From positions 1 through 64,000 of the IMG/VR virus record IMGVR_UViG_3300030328_002692: a stretch of DNA of 64,000 nt, one strand, 5' to 3'. The notes beneath the pieces were generated by a model. It made no database searches, was not told the origin of the DNA, and worked only from the letters and a program-made list of their open reading frames with translations. The first letter of the stretch is position 1. Each line of letters begins with the position of its first letter. A program made the position numbers and the translations under genes. Of this stretch, positions 19,241 through 27,148 are shown piece by piece. Origin of the DNA: a virus.

Positions 19241-19966
19241 ATGGCATTACCAAAATGGACAGACGAAAGAACACAACAACTAGTGGACTTCGTCGGTGAT
19301 AATTCCCCAATTTCTCAAGCTATGGTAGCTGACGCAGCTGAAGACTTAGAAACTTCAACTCGTTCAGTTTCTTCAAAGCTTAGAAAAATGGGTTATGATG
19401 TAGAACTTGCATCTTCAGTATCAAACAGAACTTTTTCTGAAGACCAAGAAGCTACATTACAAGCATTCGTTACTGACAACAGTGGTCAGTACACATACGC
19501 AGACATTGCATCTTCATTCGAAGGTGGAAACTTTTCTGCAAAATCAATACAGGGAAAAATTCTTTCTATGGAATTAACTTCTCATGTAAAACCAGCTGAG
19601 AAACCTGAATCGGTTAGAACTTACTCTCCCGAAGAAGAAAACACATTCACTACTATGGTGAACGATGGTGCATTTGTTGAAGAAATCGCAGACGCACTTG
19701 GAAAATCTGTTAATTCTATCAGAGGAAAGGCTCTTAGCTTACTTAGAAGTGGCGATATTAACGCTATACCTAAGCAAAAAGAAACTAAAGGTTCAAGCAA
19801 AGCTGATCCTTTAGCGGAAGTTAGTGATATCGAAAACATGAACGTTGAAGATATTGCTGATGAAATTGGCAAAACTGTAAGAGGTGTTAAAACAATGTTG
19901 ACCAGAAGAGGTCTAACTTGTGCTGATTACGATGGCGCTGCTAGAAAAGAGAAAGCATCTAGCTAA
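19241..19966 (+). CDS. Multi-HTH DNA-binding protein, 241 aa
   Basis: At least three repeated Myb/SANT-like HTH units: residues 5-52 (KWTDERTQQLVDFVGDN, RSVSSKLRKMGY), about 65-110 (FSEDQEATLQAFV, KSIQGKILSM) and about 127-170 (YSPEEENTFTTM, KSVNSIRGKALSL). A final half-unit reads EDIADEIGKTVRGVKTMLTR. These match the phage HTH family seen as single domains at 2344, 5789, 15034 and 7456 (minus). Repeats suggest binding to repeated or extended DNA sites. AAGGAA precedes the ATG. It is located between ligB and the replicative helicase. Confidence 0.75.
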   Translation: MALPKWTDERTQQLVDFVGDNSPISQAMVADAAEDLETSTRSVSSKLRKMGYDVELASSVSNRTFSEDQEATLQAFVTDNSGQYTYADIASSFEGGNFSAKSIQGKILSMELTSHVKPAEKPESVRTYSPEEENTFTTMVNDGAFVEEIADALGKSVNSIRGKALSLLRSGDINAIPKQKETKGSSKADPLAEVSDIENMNVEDIADEIGKTVRGVKTMLTRRGLTCADYDGAARKEKASS

Positions 19967-19984
19967 ATCTTTTTTAATAAAAAC

Positions 19985-20008
19985 GAACAGGGGAATTATC
20001 CCCTGTTC
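19985..20008. terminator. Strong hairpin between HTH gene and helicase
   Basis: GAACAGGGGA pairs with TCCCCTGTTC (19985-19994/19999-20008) around a 4-nt loop. On the plus strand no T-run follows. On the minus strand TTTTT follows, so it is a terminator in the minus direction only. On the plus strand it may attenuate or process the mRNA. Confidence 0.5.
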
Positions 20009-20031
20009 ACTTATATCTGGGAGGGTAGACA

Positions 20032-21387
20032 TTGAACTTAACTTCAGCTTTACTGAAGCAAATAATAACGCAGGAAGATTTCGAGTCTTGGGGCAACCTA
20101 AGGGAGAACTATTTATCTGCTGAATATCAATCGCTTTATAAAGTAATTGATAAACATATTAAAGATTTCAATGCTCTACCTACCTTTGAAGACCTTAAAC
20201 TATCCATTCGTGATAGAAAACTCCAAGAAAAAGTATATGCAGTAGAAGCCGTAGAGGTTGATGTTGATGCGTATGTACTATTAGAGTACTTAAAAAATGA
20301 ATATACGCAAGTAGAAATTCTAGATGAGTTAGATACTTTCATAGACAAGACTGTAGCTATATCTAATGCTGAAGAAAATGTAGAAGCATTACAAAATATC
20401 GTATTAGATATAGGTGACCGTGTTGATTTAAAACCACCCGAAGAAAGTATGCAAACTATACCATTATTTGATTCTGAAAAAGACTTGAAGAAATTCTTAC
20501 CACTAGGATTAAATGATGACTATGACCAAGGCATGAAGTTCTCGCCGAGAGACTTGGTATTAGTAGGTGGTCGTAGAGGTGCTGGTAAATCTTTAACTTG
20601 TGTAAATATTGCAAATAATGTTTATAATCAGGGAAGAAGTAGTATCTATTTTACGATAGAAATGGACAGTCGTTCCATTTTACAAAGAATGTGTGCACTT
20701 GGTGCACGAATACCTATATCCCGTTTAGCTACGCGTAACTTAACAACTGTTGAGTGGAATCGTGTGGGTGAATGGTGGGCAGGAAGATTTGAAGGTGGTC
20801 AAGAATTATTACCAGAGTTTTACGACAGTAAAGATTTTGACGCTTTCCACAAAAAATTACAAACACTACCTTTACATAAAGAAAGACAACTAGATGTAGT
20901 GTATGACCCAGTGCTTAGTCTAGCTAAAATAAGACAAGAGCTAGAGAGTAGAGTTTCGCAAAGAGAATATGGTGTTATTATAGTAGATTATCTAAACCAA
21001 GTTAAAAGAAGTAATGCACCTAGTCGTTCAGGACAATATGATTGGACAGAACAAATAGAAGTAAGTAAAACTCTAAAAAGTATGGCACAGGAATATGAAA
21101 TTCCTGTATTCTCTCCGTACCAGACAGACAACACAGGAGAGGCAAGATTTGCAAAGGGTATTTTAGATGCTGCAGATGCGGCATATACTATTGAAACATG
21201 GTCACCAGAAGACGAGTGTATCACATTCAATTGTACTAAAATGCGTAGTGCAAAAATGGAAGGATTTACAAGCGTCATGGATTGGGAAACATTAAAGATA
21301 GGCCCCCAATCCACAATGAATCCAAAGGATAGAGATGCGTTAAAAGATAGCTTATCTACAGGAGAAGATATACATGACTCAGTTTGA
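20032..21387 (+). CDS. Replicative DNA helicase, DnaB-type
   Basis: 451 aa, TTG start with GGGAGGG 6 nt upstream. The N-terminal region (about residues 1-140) resembles the helical DnaB N-domain. The RecA-like core has Walker A GGRRGAGKS (about 178-186), the H1a-type FTIEMDSRSILQRM, Walker B VIIVDYLNQ (about 314), the motif H3-like FSPYQTDN, and an Arg/Lys-rich end (CTKMRSAKMEGF). It unwinds DNA ahead of the fork as a hexamer and pairs with the primase at 22126. It overlaps the next gene by 14 nt. Confidence 0.9.
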   Translation: MNLTSALLKQIITQEDFESWGNLRENYLSAEYQSLYKVIDKHIKDFNALPTFEDLKLSIRDRKLQEKVYAVEAVEVDVDAYVLLEYLKNEYTQVEILDELDTFIDKTVAISNAEENVEALQNIVLDIGDRVDLKPPEESMQTIPLFDSEKDLKKFLPLGLNDDYDQGMKFSPRDLVLVGGRRGAGKSLTCVNIANNVYNQGRSSIYFTIEMDSRSILQRMCALGARIPISRLATRNLTTVEWNRVGEWWAGRFEGGQELLPEFYDSKDFDAFHKKLQTLPLHKERQLDVVYDPVLSLAKIRQELESRVSQREYGVIIVDYLNQVKRSNAPSRSGQYDWTEQIEVSKTLKSMAQEYEIPVFSPYQTDNTGEARFAKGILDAADAAYTIETWSPEDECITFNCTKMRSAKMEGFTSVMDWETLKIGPQSTMNPKDRDALKDSLSTGEDIHDSV

Positions 21388-21652
21388 TGAAAGAGTACAA
21401 AAGCAACGAGATAGGCTCGCTGCTGAAGCTTGGGGTAACCAAGTAAAAGATTTACACGCTTTCGATTCTAATACAGTAAATGTTCCATATACTGATAGAA
21501 AAGACGGAAGTGTTATAGATATAAGATTTAATAACGGAACAATTAAAAGAACAATATCAGCAACAGATGAAGTTATTTGGTTTGGAAAGAAAGAAAAACC
21601 AAACTCTTTACTTCATAGTTTCTTTAGAGCAATGGCGGATTGGCGTGGCTAG
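21374..21652 (+). CDS. Hypothetical protein, 92 aa
   Basis: The helical N-terminus (DERVQKQRDRLAAEAWGN) is followed by a strand-rich part (VIDIRFNNGTIKRTI). No recognised domain. It lies between helicase and a ParB-like gene, overlapping both, so a replication-linked role is possible. Confidence 0.65.
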   Translation: MTQFDERVQKQRDRLAAEAWGNQVKDLHAFDSNTVNVPYTDRKDGSVIDIRFNNGTIKRTISATDEVIWFGKKEKPNSLLHSFFRAMADWRG

Positions 21653-22139
21653 TGATAGGATAGGCAAAACAGCCGCAGAATTAGTAGCAGTACCTCCTTT
21701 TGAAGTAAGGAAGGTAACTACAGACTTTATGTTAGAACAACCTCAAGTTGCAGAAAACATAATGAAAGTACCATTGAATGAAAAACTAATGAATAGTATC
21801 AGAGAAAATGGGATTGTCAATCCACATCTTTCTATGAAACAATGGTATCCACTAGCTGGTAGTCAAAGAATACGAGCAGTGGCAGAAATAAAGAAAGATT
21901 TTCCAGACTTTAACTTGGATATAACAGTCCATAGATTTTTAGAGGATTATCATAATTGTTTTTATCTTTGGCCTGATGAAGAATTTAGAAGTCAAGCTAT
22001 TGCTATTTGGTTTCAAATGCAAGAAGTAGTTTTTAAATCTCTTTATTATAAACATGAAAAAGATGAAGATGGAACTAAAATGACCGAATATGAAGATATC
22101 GGTGAAAAACTAAAATGGGAAAGAAATGAGAGTAGATGA
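21645..22139 (+). CDS. ParB/sulfiredoxin-fold-like protein, 164 aa
   Basis: VPLNEKLMNSIRENGIVNPH followed by WYPLAGSQRIRAVAEIKK matches the ParB-N/sulfiredoxin pattern (LxxSIxxxGIxxP, GxQRxxA). GTG at 21645 is chosen because earlier codons lie inside the upstream gene without a ribosome-binding site. Phage ParB-like proteins include nucleases, CTPases and DNA-modification partners, so the role here is open. It overlaps primase by 14 nt. Confidence 0.68.
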   Translation: MASDRIGKTAAELVAVPPFEVRKVTTDFMLEQPQVAENIMKVPLNEKLMNSIRENGIVNPHLSMKQWYPLAGSQRIRAVAEIKKDFPDFNLDITVHRFLEDYHNCFYLWPDEEFRSQAIAIWFQMQEVVFKSLYYKHEKDEDGTKMTEYEDIGEKLKWERNESR

Positions 22140-22962
22140 ATTACTACAAGAAAAGAGAATTGATTTCAAAGTCTCAGGACAAGACTTTGTAGTAAAGTGT
22201 CTCAACCCTGACCATGAGGATAGCAATCCAAGTATGCGTATTGATAGTATCACAGGTATATTTAACTGTTTTTCTTGTGGCTTTAAAGGTAATTTATTTA
22301 AACATTTTGGTGCAGCAGCAAACTTCTTAGAGATAAAAAGACAAAAGTTGAAAACCTCTATAGAAGAAAAACGCTCTGCAAGCGTAGGTTTTGAGTTCCC
22401 CAAAGGCTTTCAGCCTTATAAAGGCAACTGGAGGGGAATACAACCAGAAACATATAAGCATTTTGATGCTTTTATGCACCACGACTCGCAATTTAACGGA
22501 CGAATAGTCTTTCCGATTCGTGACATAACAGGGAAGGTGGTAGCTTTTAACGGTCGTCACATGACAATGACCGAGATACCTAAGTATCTAATATACCCTC
22601 CACAAGCTAAGCTACCACTGTACCCTTCTAATGCCAAACCAATTAAAGGCAAAGTAATATTAGTAGAGGGTATATTTGACATGATAAATTTATGGGACAA
22701 AGGATTACAAAATGTAATATGTTGTTTCGGAACAAAAAATATAGACATAGAAAAGCTATCAATACTAAAAATGCAAAATATTGCAGGAGTGGATATAATG
22801 TTTGATGGCGATACTGCAGGACAAGAAGCCGCAGAAGATTTAAAGATAATGGCAGAGAAAGTCGGACTAATACCTAGAAACATAAATCTAGGCTCTAATA
22901 TAGACCCAGGCGGACTTGCACAAGCAAAGGTTAGTAGTTTAAGAGATAGGTTATATGGTTAA
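22126..22962 (+). CDS. DNA primase, DnaG-type
   Basis: 278 aa. The zinc-binding domain uses C25, H30, C48 and C51 (CHC2 type). The TOPRIM domain carries LVEGIFDMI (near residue 183) and FDGDTAG (near 225). It is shorter than cellular DnaG and lacks a clear helicase-binding C-terminal domain, as is common in phages. It makes RNA primers for the polymerase at 23247. It is coupled to the upstream ParB-like gene and followed by the polymerase promoter. Confidence 0.9.
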   Translation: MRVDELLQEKRIDFKVSGQDFVVKCLNPDHEDSNPSMRIDSITGIFNCFSCGFKGNLFKHFGAAANFLEIKRQKLKTSIEEKRSASVGFEFPKGFQPYKGNWRGIQPETYKHFDAFMHHDSQFNGRIVFPIRDITGKVVAFNGRHMTMTEIPKYLIYPPQAKLPLYPSNAKPIKGKVILVEGIFDMINLWDKGLQNVICCFGTKNIDIEKLSILKMQNIAGVDIMFDGDTAGQEAAEDLKIMAEKVGLIPRNINLGSNIDPGGLAQAKVSSLRDRLYG

Positions 22963-22975
22963 CCAAAAATATTAC

Positions 22976-23004
22976 TTGACACAGCGTTCAAAATTTGATA
23001 TAAT
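22976..23004 (+). promoter_or_regulatory. Consensus sigma70 promoter of the polymerase operon
   Basis: TTGACA (22976-22981), 17 bp, TATAAT (22999-23004). An ATG at 23012 lies at about +1 and opens a 9-codon uORF. Confidence 0.85.
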
Positions 23005-23011
23005 ATATAAA

Positions 23012-23041
23012 ATGAAAAAAGAAAGAAAAGGAAAACAATGA
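23012..23041 (+). CDS. Leaderless 9-codon uORF overlapping the next start
   Basis: It reads MKKERKGKQ and stops with TGA at 23039-23041, overlapping the ATG at 23038 (ATGA). It contains AAAGGA, the Shine-Dalgarno for that gene. Its ATG sits at the predicted transcription start. This looks like a leader peptide that couples or tunes translation of the polymerase operon. Confidence 0.5.
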   Translation: MKKERKGKQ

Positions 23042-23250
23042 AAAAATGGTATCACATATTATGGGGAAGTAAAGAGGAGGACGAGCTTGTACAAAAGCAA
23101 GTAGAGAAGTCGCCTGACCCCGCAGATTTAACAATAGAAAATGCTTACAAAACTAGATGGATTTGGTATCATACCATCTTGGCAGGACTTATGTTCTTTG
23201 CCAATATAATTCTGTTTGGCATTTTCATCTTATTAGCAGTAAAATTATGA
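23038..23250 (+). CDS. Membrane protein, 70 aa
   Basis: A charged N-terminal half (KEEDELVQKQVEKSPDPAD) is followed by one membrane helix, ILAGLMFFANIILFGIFILL. WIWYHTILAGL is a pattern I recall from small membrane proteins of marine phages. AAAGGA precedes the ATG. It overlaps the polymerase start by ATGA, so it could tether or couple replication functions to the membrane, which is speculative. Confidence 0.7.
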   Translation: MKKWYHILWGSKEEDELVQKQVEKSPDPADLTIENAYKTRWIWYHTILAGLMFFANIILFGIFILLAVKL

Positions 23251-25517
23251 AAGTAGCAATAATTGAATCAAAGATGTCCAGAACTGATTGGGCAGACCGC
23301 TTTGATGGTGCGTTTGAGTTTGACAGGTATGCCCTGTGTTCAGACGCTAGAAAGAAAAAGATTTTAAAAGCAGACGTAGATATAGAGATTAACCTTGATG
23401 ATTACACTTGGGTAGTACTTGTTGGCTCAGAAGCCTTGAAGTATTACACAAGTGTAAATTCTATCACAGAATATAGTGGTAGATGTGTAGATGACAAGTT
23501 TCTTCCTGTAATCAATCCTGCTATGCTTTCGTTTAAACCTGAGGCAAAACCTTTATGGGACGAGAGCAAAAAGAACATACAAGAATTTATTAGTGGAGAC
23601 TTGGTAGTAGCGCAAGTAACAGAAGAACAAGCTTTGGGTATAGATACTGAAGAAGAAGCAAGAGAGTTCTTGCAGGAAGCATTAGACCACCCAAACAAGT
23701 TTATAGCACTCGACTCGGAGACAACAGGACTCTATCCAAGAGATGGATATATGATTGGATTTAGTCTATCTTATAAGAAGGATATGGGAGCTTATATACT
23801 AACTGATGTTATCACGCCAGACATTGAAGAAATAATGCAAAAGATATTTGACACAAAGATAGTAGTGTTTCATAATGCTAAGTTTGACTTGGCTTTCTTT
23901 GAGTATCATTTCAACTTCAAGTTTCCACGCTTTGAAGATACTATGCTTCTTCACTATTGCTTGGAAGAACAGCCAGGTACACACGGGCTAAAACAACTTG
24001 CAATGAAGTACACAGCTTATGGTGATTATGAGAAACCAATGCACGATTGGATTGATGGATATAGAAAGTCACATGGAGTACTTAAAGCAGACTTTCAATG
24101 GGATAGTATTCCATTTAGTGTTATGAAAACATATGCTGCAATGGACGCAGTAGTAACTCTATTGGTATTTGAAAAATTATATCCAGCAGTTAAAAAGAAT
24201 CCTAAGCTATGGTCAGTATATGAAAATATACTTATACCTGGCTGTCGTTTTCTAACAGATTTGCAAGACAATGGAGTGCCTTTTGATAAAGACAGATTAG
24301 AAAAGGGTAGAGATTTAATGCAGGCAGATATTGATGCAGCAGTAAACGAACTATACGAATTTGACTCAGTAGAGAAATTCGAACAAACAATGCAAAAACA
24401 ATTTAATCCAAACAGTACAGTACAGCTAAGACAATTACTGTTTGATTTTGCAGGTTTAAAACCAACAGGCAAAAAGACTGGTACAGGCGCACATTCAACA
24501 GATGCGGAAGTACTAAAACAATTAGCAGAAGAACACGAAATACCAAAGCATATTCTTAGCATAAGACAAAAGTCAAAGATTAAGAATACATATTTGGATA
24601 AGATATTACCACAACTTGATAGAGATGAGAGGTTGCGTACAGGCTTTAATCTGCACGGCACAACATCAGGTCGTTTATCTTCTAGTGGTAAAATGAATAT
24701 GCAACAAATACCTAGAGATAATCCTATTGTAAAGGGCTGTATAAAAGCTAAAGAAGGTAATAAGATTGTTGCAATGGACTTAACAACTGCAGAAGTGTAT
24801 GTTGCTGCTGTACTTGCTGATGATAAAAATCTTATGAATATATTTAGAGAGGGTGGTAACTTCCACTCTAATATTGCAAAATTAGTATTCTCACTCCCAT
24901 GTGAAGCTGATGAAGTTGCAGAATTATATCCAACACAAAGACAGGCAGCTAAGGCTGTCACCTTCGGCATAATGTATGGTGCTGGGGCCGCTAAAATATC
25001 TCAGCAAGTTACAGCAGACTCAGGAAAATACTTTAGTAAACAAGATGCGCAAGAAGTAATTGATGATTACTTTAGACAGTTCCACAAACTAAAAGCATGG
25101 ATTGATAAGAGTAGTAAATTTATTATGGATAATGGATTTATTTATGGCGCTACAGGAAGAAAGAGAAGACTGCCGAATGTTAAGTCTGATAATCAAGGAA
25201 TACAAGGTCATGAAGTTAGGTCTGGATTGAATTTCTTAGTTCAATCAGTAGCTTCTGATATTAACTTACTTGGTGGAATAGATATGCAAGAATACATAAA
25301 AAGGACTGGAATGAAGTCCAAAATATTCGCTCTAGTACATGACTCAATTCTAGCAGAAGTGCCAGAAGATGAGATAGAACATTATTCAGAAAAATTACAA
25401 AGTTTTATTCAGCAAGATAGAGGATTCAGTATACCAGGTGTGCCAGTAGGGTGTGACTTTGATGTACATGATGATTATTCTCTAGGCAAGTTTGAGAAAA
25501 TGTATGAGGGGCTGTAG
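23247..25517 (+). CDS. polA: Family A DNA polymerase with 3'-5' exonuclease
   Basis: 756 aa. The exonuclease domain has DSETTGL (near residue 155, Exo I), VFHNAKFDLAFF (Exo II) and YAAMDAVVTL (Exo III). The polymerase domain has GRLSSSGKMNMQQIPRD, motif A AMDLTTAEVYVA (near 510), motif B RQAAKAVTFGIMYG (near 565) and motif C LVHDSILAEV (near 697). No 5'-nuclease domain is present; a separate flap endonuclease is encoded at 33829. Motif A reads DLTTAE rather than DYSQIE, and motif C reads HDS rather than HDE, a divergent but catalytically complete set. The last four codons lie inside a tRNA gene. Confidence 0.93.
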   Translation: MKVAIIESKMSRTDWADRFDGAFEFDRYALCSDARKKKILKADVDIEINLDDYTWVVLVGSEALKYYTSVNSITEYSGRCVDDKFLPVINPAMLSFKPEAKPLWDESKKNIQEFISGDLVVAQVTEEQALGIDTEEEAREFLQEALDHPNKFIALDSETTGLYPRDGYMIGFSLSYKKDMGAYILTDVITPDIEEIMQKIFDTKIVVFHNAKFDLAFFEYHFNFKFPRFEDTMLLHYCLEEQPGTHGLKQLAMKYTAYGDYEKPMHDWIDGYRKSHGVLKADFQWDSIPFSVMKTYAAMDAVVTLLVFEKLYPAVKKNPKLWSVYENILIPGCRFLTDLQDNGVPFDKDRLEKGRDLMQADIDAAVNELYEFDSVEKFEQTMQKQFNPNSTVQLRQLLFDFAGLKPTGKKTGTGAHSTDAEVLKQLAEEHEIPKHILSIRQKSKIKNTYLDKILPQLDRDERLRTGFNLHGTTSGRLSSSGKMNMQQIPRDNPIVKGCIKAKEGNKIVAMDLTTAEVYVAAVLADDKNLMNIFREGGNFHSNIAKLVFSLPCEADEVAELYPTQRQAAKAVTFGIMYGAGAAKISQQVTADSGKYFSKQDAQEVIDDYFRQFHKLKAWIDKSSKFIMDNGFIYGATGRKRRLPNVKSDNQGIQGHEVRSGLNFLVQSVASDINLLGGIDMQEYIKRTGMKSKIFALVHDSILAEVPEDEIEHYSEKLQSFIQQDRGFSIPGVPVGCDFDVHDDYSLGKFEKMYEGL

Positions 25518-25583
25518 CTCAGTTGGGAGAGCGACTGCCTTGCACGCAGTAGGTCGCAGGTTCGACTCCTGTCAGCTCCACCA
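25508..25583 (+). tRNA. tRNA-Ala (anticodon TGC)
   Basis: A complete 76-nt cloverleaf: acceptor GGGGCTG/CAGCTCC with one G-T pair, D-arm AGCTCAGTTGGGAGAGC, anticodon stem ACTGC/GCAGT with loop CTTGCAC (anticodon TGC), T-arm with GGTTCGACTCC, discriminator A and encoded CCA at 25581-25583. The first 10 nt overlap the end of the polymerase gene, including its stop codon. The final A is the first base of the next gene's ATG. No other tRNA was seen in the window. Confidence 0.95.
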
Positions 25584-26062
25584 TGATTTACGATAAATTA
25601 AAATTTCCGATATTTACAATCCATACTGATGATGTGATAGAATCAGATGGATTGCTTTGGATTGAAAACAAAGTATTAGACGATACTAATATGAAAGGCG
25701 AGACTTTAGGAATTAGAAGATTGCAGTCCCCAATGAAAAGTATATATCCTTTAAAGTATATGATAAAAGATATATCTTCTTTGCTTAGACATAAAGGAGA
25801 ACATTATATTGACAGTACAGGATATGTATTTACAAAAGAAAAAACAATAACAACACAACTAAAATATCATAAGATATTAAGAACAGATAGAAAAGGAATT
25901 GCTAGTATACTATGGATAAAGGATTGTCCTTTTCCATTTACTTTAGAAAGACCTTTAAAAGATACAGAAACTTGGGCAGGTATATTATACAGGCAAGGAA
26001 TGCCTTGGATATTATATTCTACCTCAAATAAAAAAGAAAAAGACTCTTGGAGAAAGATATAG
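25583..26062 (+). CDS. Conserved phage-type hypothetical protein, 159 aa
   Basis: The ATG shares its A with the tRNA CCA end, so any ribosome-binding site would lie in the tRNA itself. The protein includes DTNMKGETLGIRRLQSP and IYPLKYMIKDI and has basic and aromatic character. A similar short family occurs in T4-like marine phages, function unknown. tRNA 3' processing would remove or expose the start codon. An internal ATG at 25691 is an alternative. Confidence 0.65.
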   Translation: MIYDKLKFPIFTIHTDDVIESDGLLWIENKVLDDTNMKGETLGIRRLQSPMKSIYPLKYMIKDISSLLRHKGEHYIDSTGYVFTKEKTITTQLKYHKILRTDRKGIASILWIKDCPFPFTLERPLKDTETWAGILYRQGMPWILYSTSNKKEKDSWRKI

Positions 26063-26063
26063 A

Positions 26064-26573
26064 ATGATACATATAATAGATGATATATTTCCAAAACACC
26101 TATTGGAGCATTTTGGAACTACTATAAACAGAAGTATGGAACCTTTTGTTAGTGGTTATGCTTCAAAAGAAGGAGAAGGATATTTTGAATGGGAAGAACA
26201 ACACCCACATAAAGCTATGTGCAGAACTATTTTAGATAGAGCTTCTCACTATGAAAATATACCTAGTGATGTTGATGGTTATGAGTATTGGACTCATATA
26301 AACACAAGACCAAATGATACACACCAAGACAAAGACGAAGTAGCATATCTCAAACATGGTATAAGTAGATTTCCTTTATTCTCTACAGTATTTTATTTAG
26401 AGATTAAAGACCTGTATGGAGGAGAGCTTGTCTTTGAAGATGGAGTAGAGGTTATACCAAAAGCAAATAGACTAGTAGTATTTAAAAAAGGACTGGAACA
26501 TAGAGTTCGCAGTTTTAGTGGTCACAGAGTATCAATAGCAGTAAACCCTTGGAGTACAAAATTATATAAATGA
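26064..26573 (+). CDS. 2OG-Fe(II) oxygenase-like protein, 169 aa
   Basis: Fe ligands are suggested by THQDKDE (HxD, near residue 91) and the distal His of GLEHRVRSFSGHRVSIAV, where the Arg is the 2OG-binding residue. YLEIKDLYGGELVFED is the core strand pattern of the fold. Substrate unknown. It is followed by a second oxygenase with a 4-nt overlap, which suggests linked activities. Confidence 0.78.
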   Translation: MIHIIDDIFPKHLLEHFGTTINRSMEPFVSGYASKEGEGYFEWEEQHPHKAMCRTILDRASHYENIPSDVDGYEYWTHINTRPNDTHQDKDEVAYLKHGISRFPLFSTVFYLEIKDLYGGELVFEDGVEVIPKANRLVVFKKGLEHRVRSFSGHRVSIAVNPWSTKLYK

Positions 26574-27148
26574 AAAGTGTAGCAGACATACCATATTATT
26601 TTTGGGATAAAGCATTGCCAGATGAGGCTTGTGATGAAATAATAAATGCAGGATTAGCCCTTGATAATTTTAAACCAGCAGGAGTAAATTCTGATAATAC
26701 AATTGACTCTGAATTAAGACAGGGAAGTATAGGTTGGTTTCCAAAAGACCATACAGTAGATAAACTATGTCAAAGTTATGTAGGACTTGCTAATGTTGAG
26801 ACAAAATGGAATTTTATAATATCACAATGTGAAAAGGTACAGTTTTCTATATATGGATTACAGTCAAGATATGGGTGGCATAGAGATACTAATGTCACAT
26901 TACCAGAAGGAAGTCCTATAAGAAAACTATCAGTTTCGGTTCAATTAAGCCACCCAGAAGATTATGAAGGTGGTGATTTTCAAATAAAAAACTTTTTTGG
27001 AACTGAAATAACTGAAAATGCAAATGAATTAAGAAATAGAGGCACTATAATAGTATTTCCATCATTTTTGGAACACCAAGTAGTACCTGTAACAAAAGGC
27101 ACTAGGTATTCATTAGTGCAATGGTATAGCGGGCCTGATTGGAGATGA
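26570..27148 (+). CDS. PKHD-type 2OG-Fe(II) hydroxylase, 192 aa
   Basis: YGWHRDTNV (HxD site, near residue 104), KLSVSVQLSHPEDYEGGDFQ, and EHQVVPVTKGTRYSLVQWY (distal His and Arg) closely follow the PiuC/PKHD hydroxylase pattern. It probably hydroxylates a protein or nucleotide substrate. The target cannot be inferred. It overlaps an adenine methyltransferase-like gene by ATGA. Confidence 0.85.
   Translation: MKSVADIPYYFWDKALPDEACDEIINAGLALDNFKPAGVNSDNTIDSELRQGSIGWFPKDHTVDKLCQSYVGLANVETKWNFIISQCEKVQFSIYGLQSRYGWHRDTNVTLPEGSPIRKLSVSVQLSHPEDYEGGDFQIKNFFGTEITENANELRNRGTIIVFPSFLEHQVVPVTKGTRYSLVQWYSGPDWR

Noticed and set aside
24095-24970. 291-codon minus-strand ORF opposite the DNA polymerase gene
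   Set aside because: It is antisense to a gene with all polymerase motifs, and its translation is Ser/Leu-rich without domain signatures.
25508-25583. tRNA-Ala gene as a phage attachment site
   Set aside because: No integrase or repeated att-like core was seen in the window, and the tRNA is complete and embedded in an operon.
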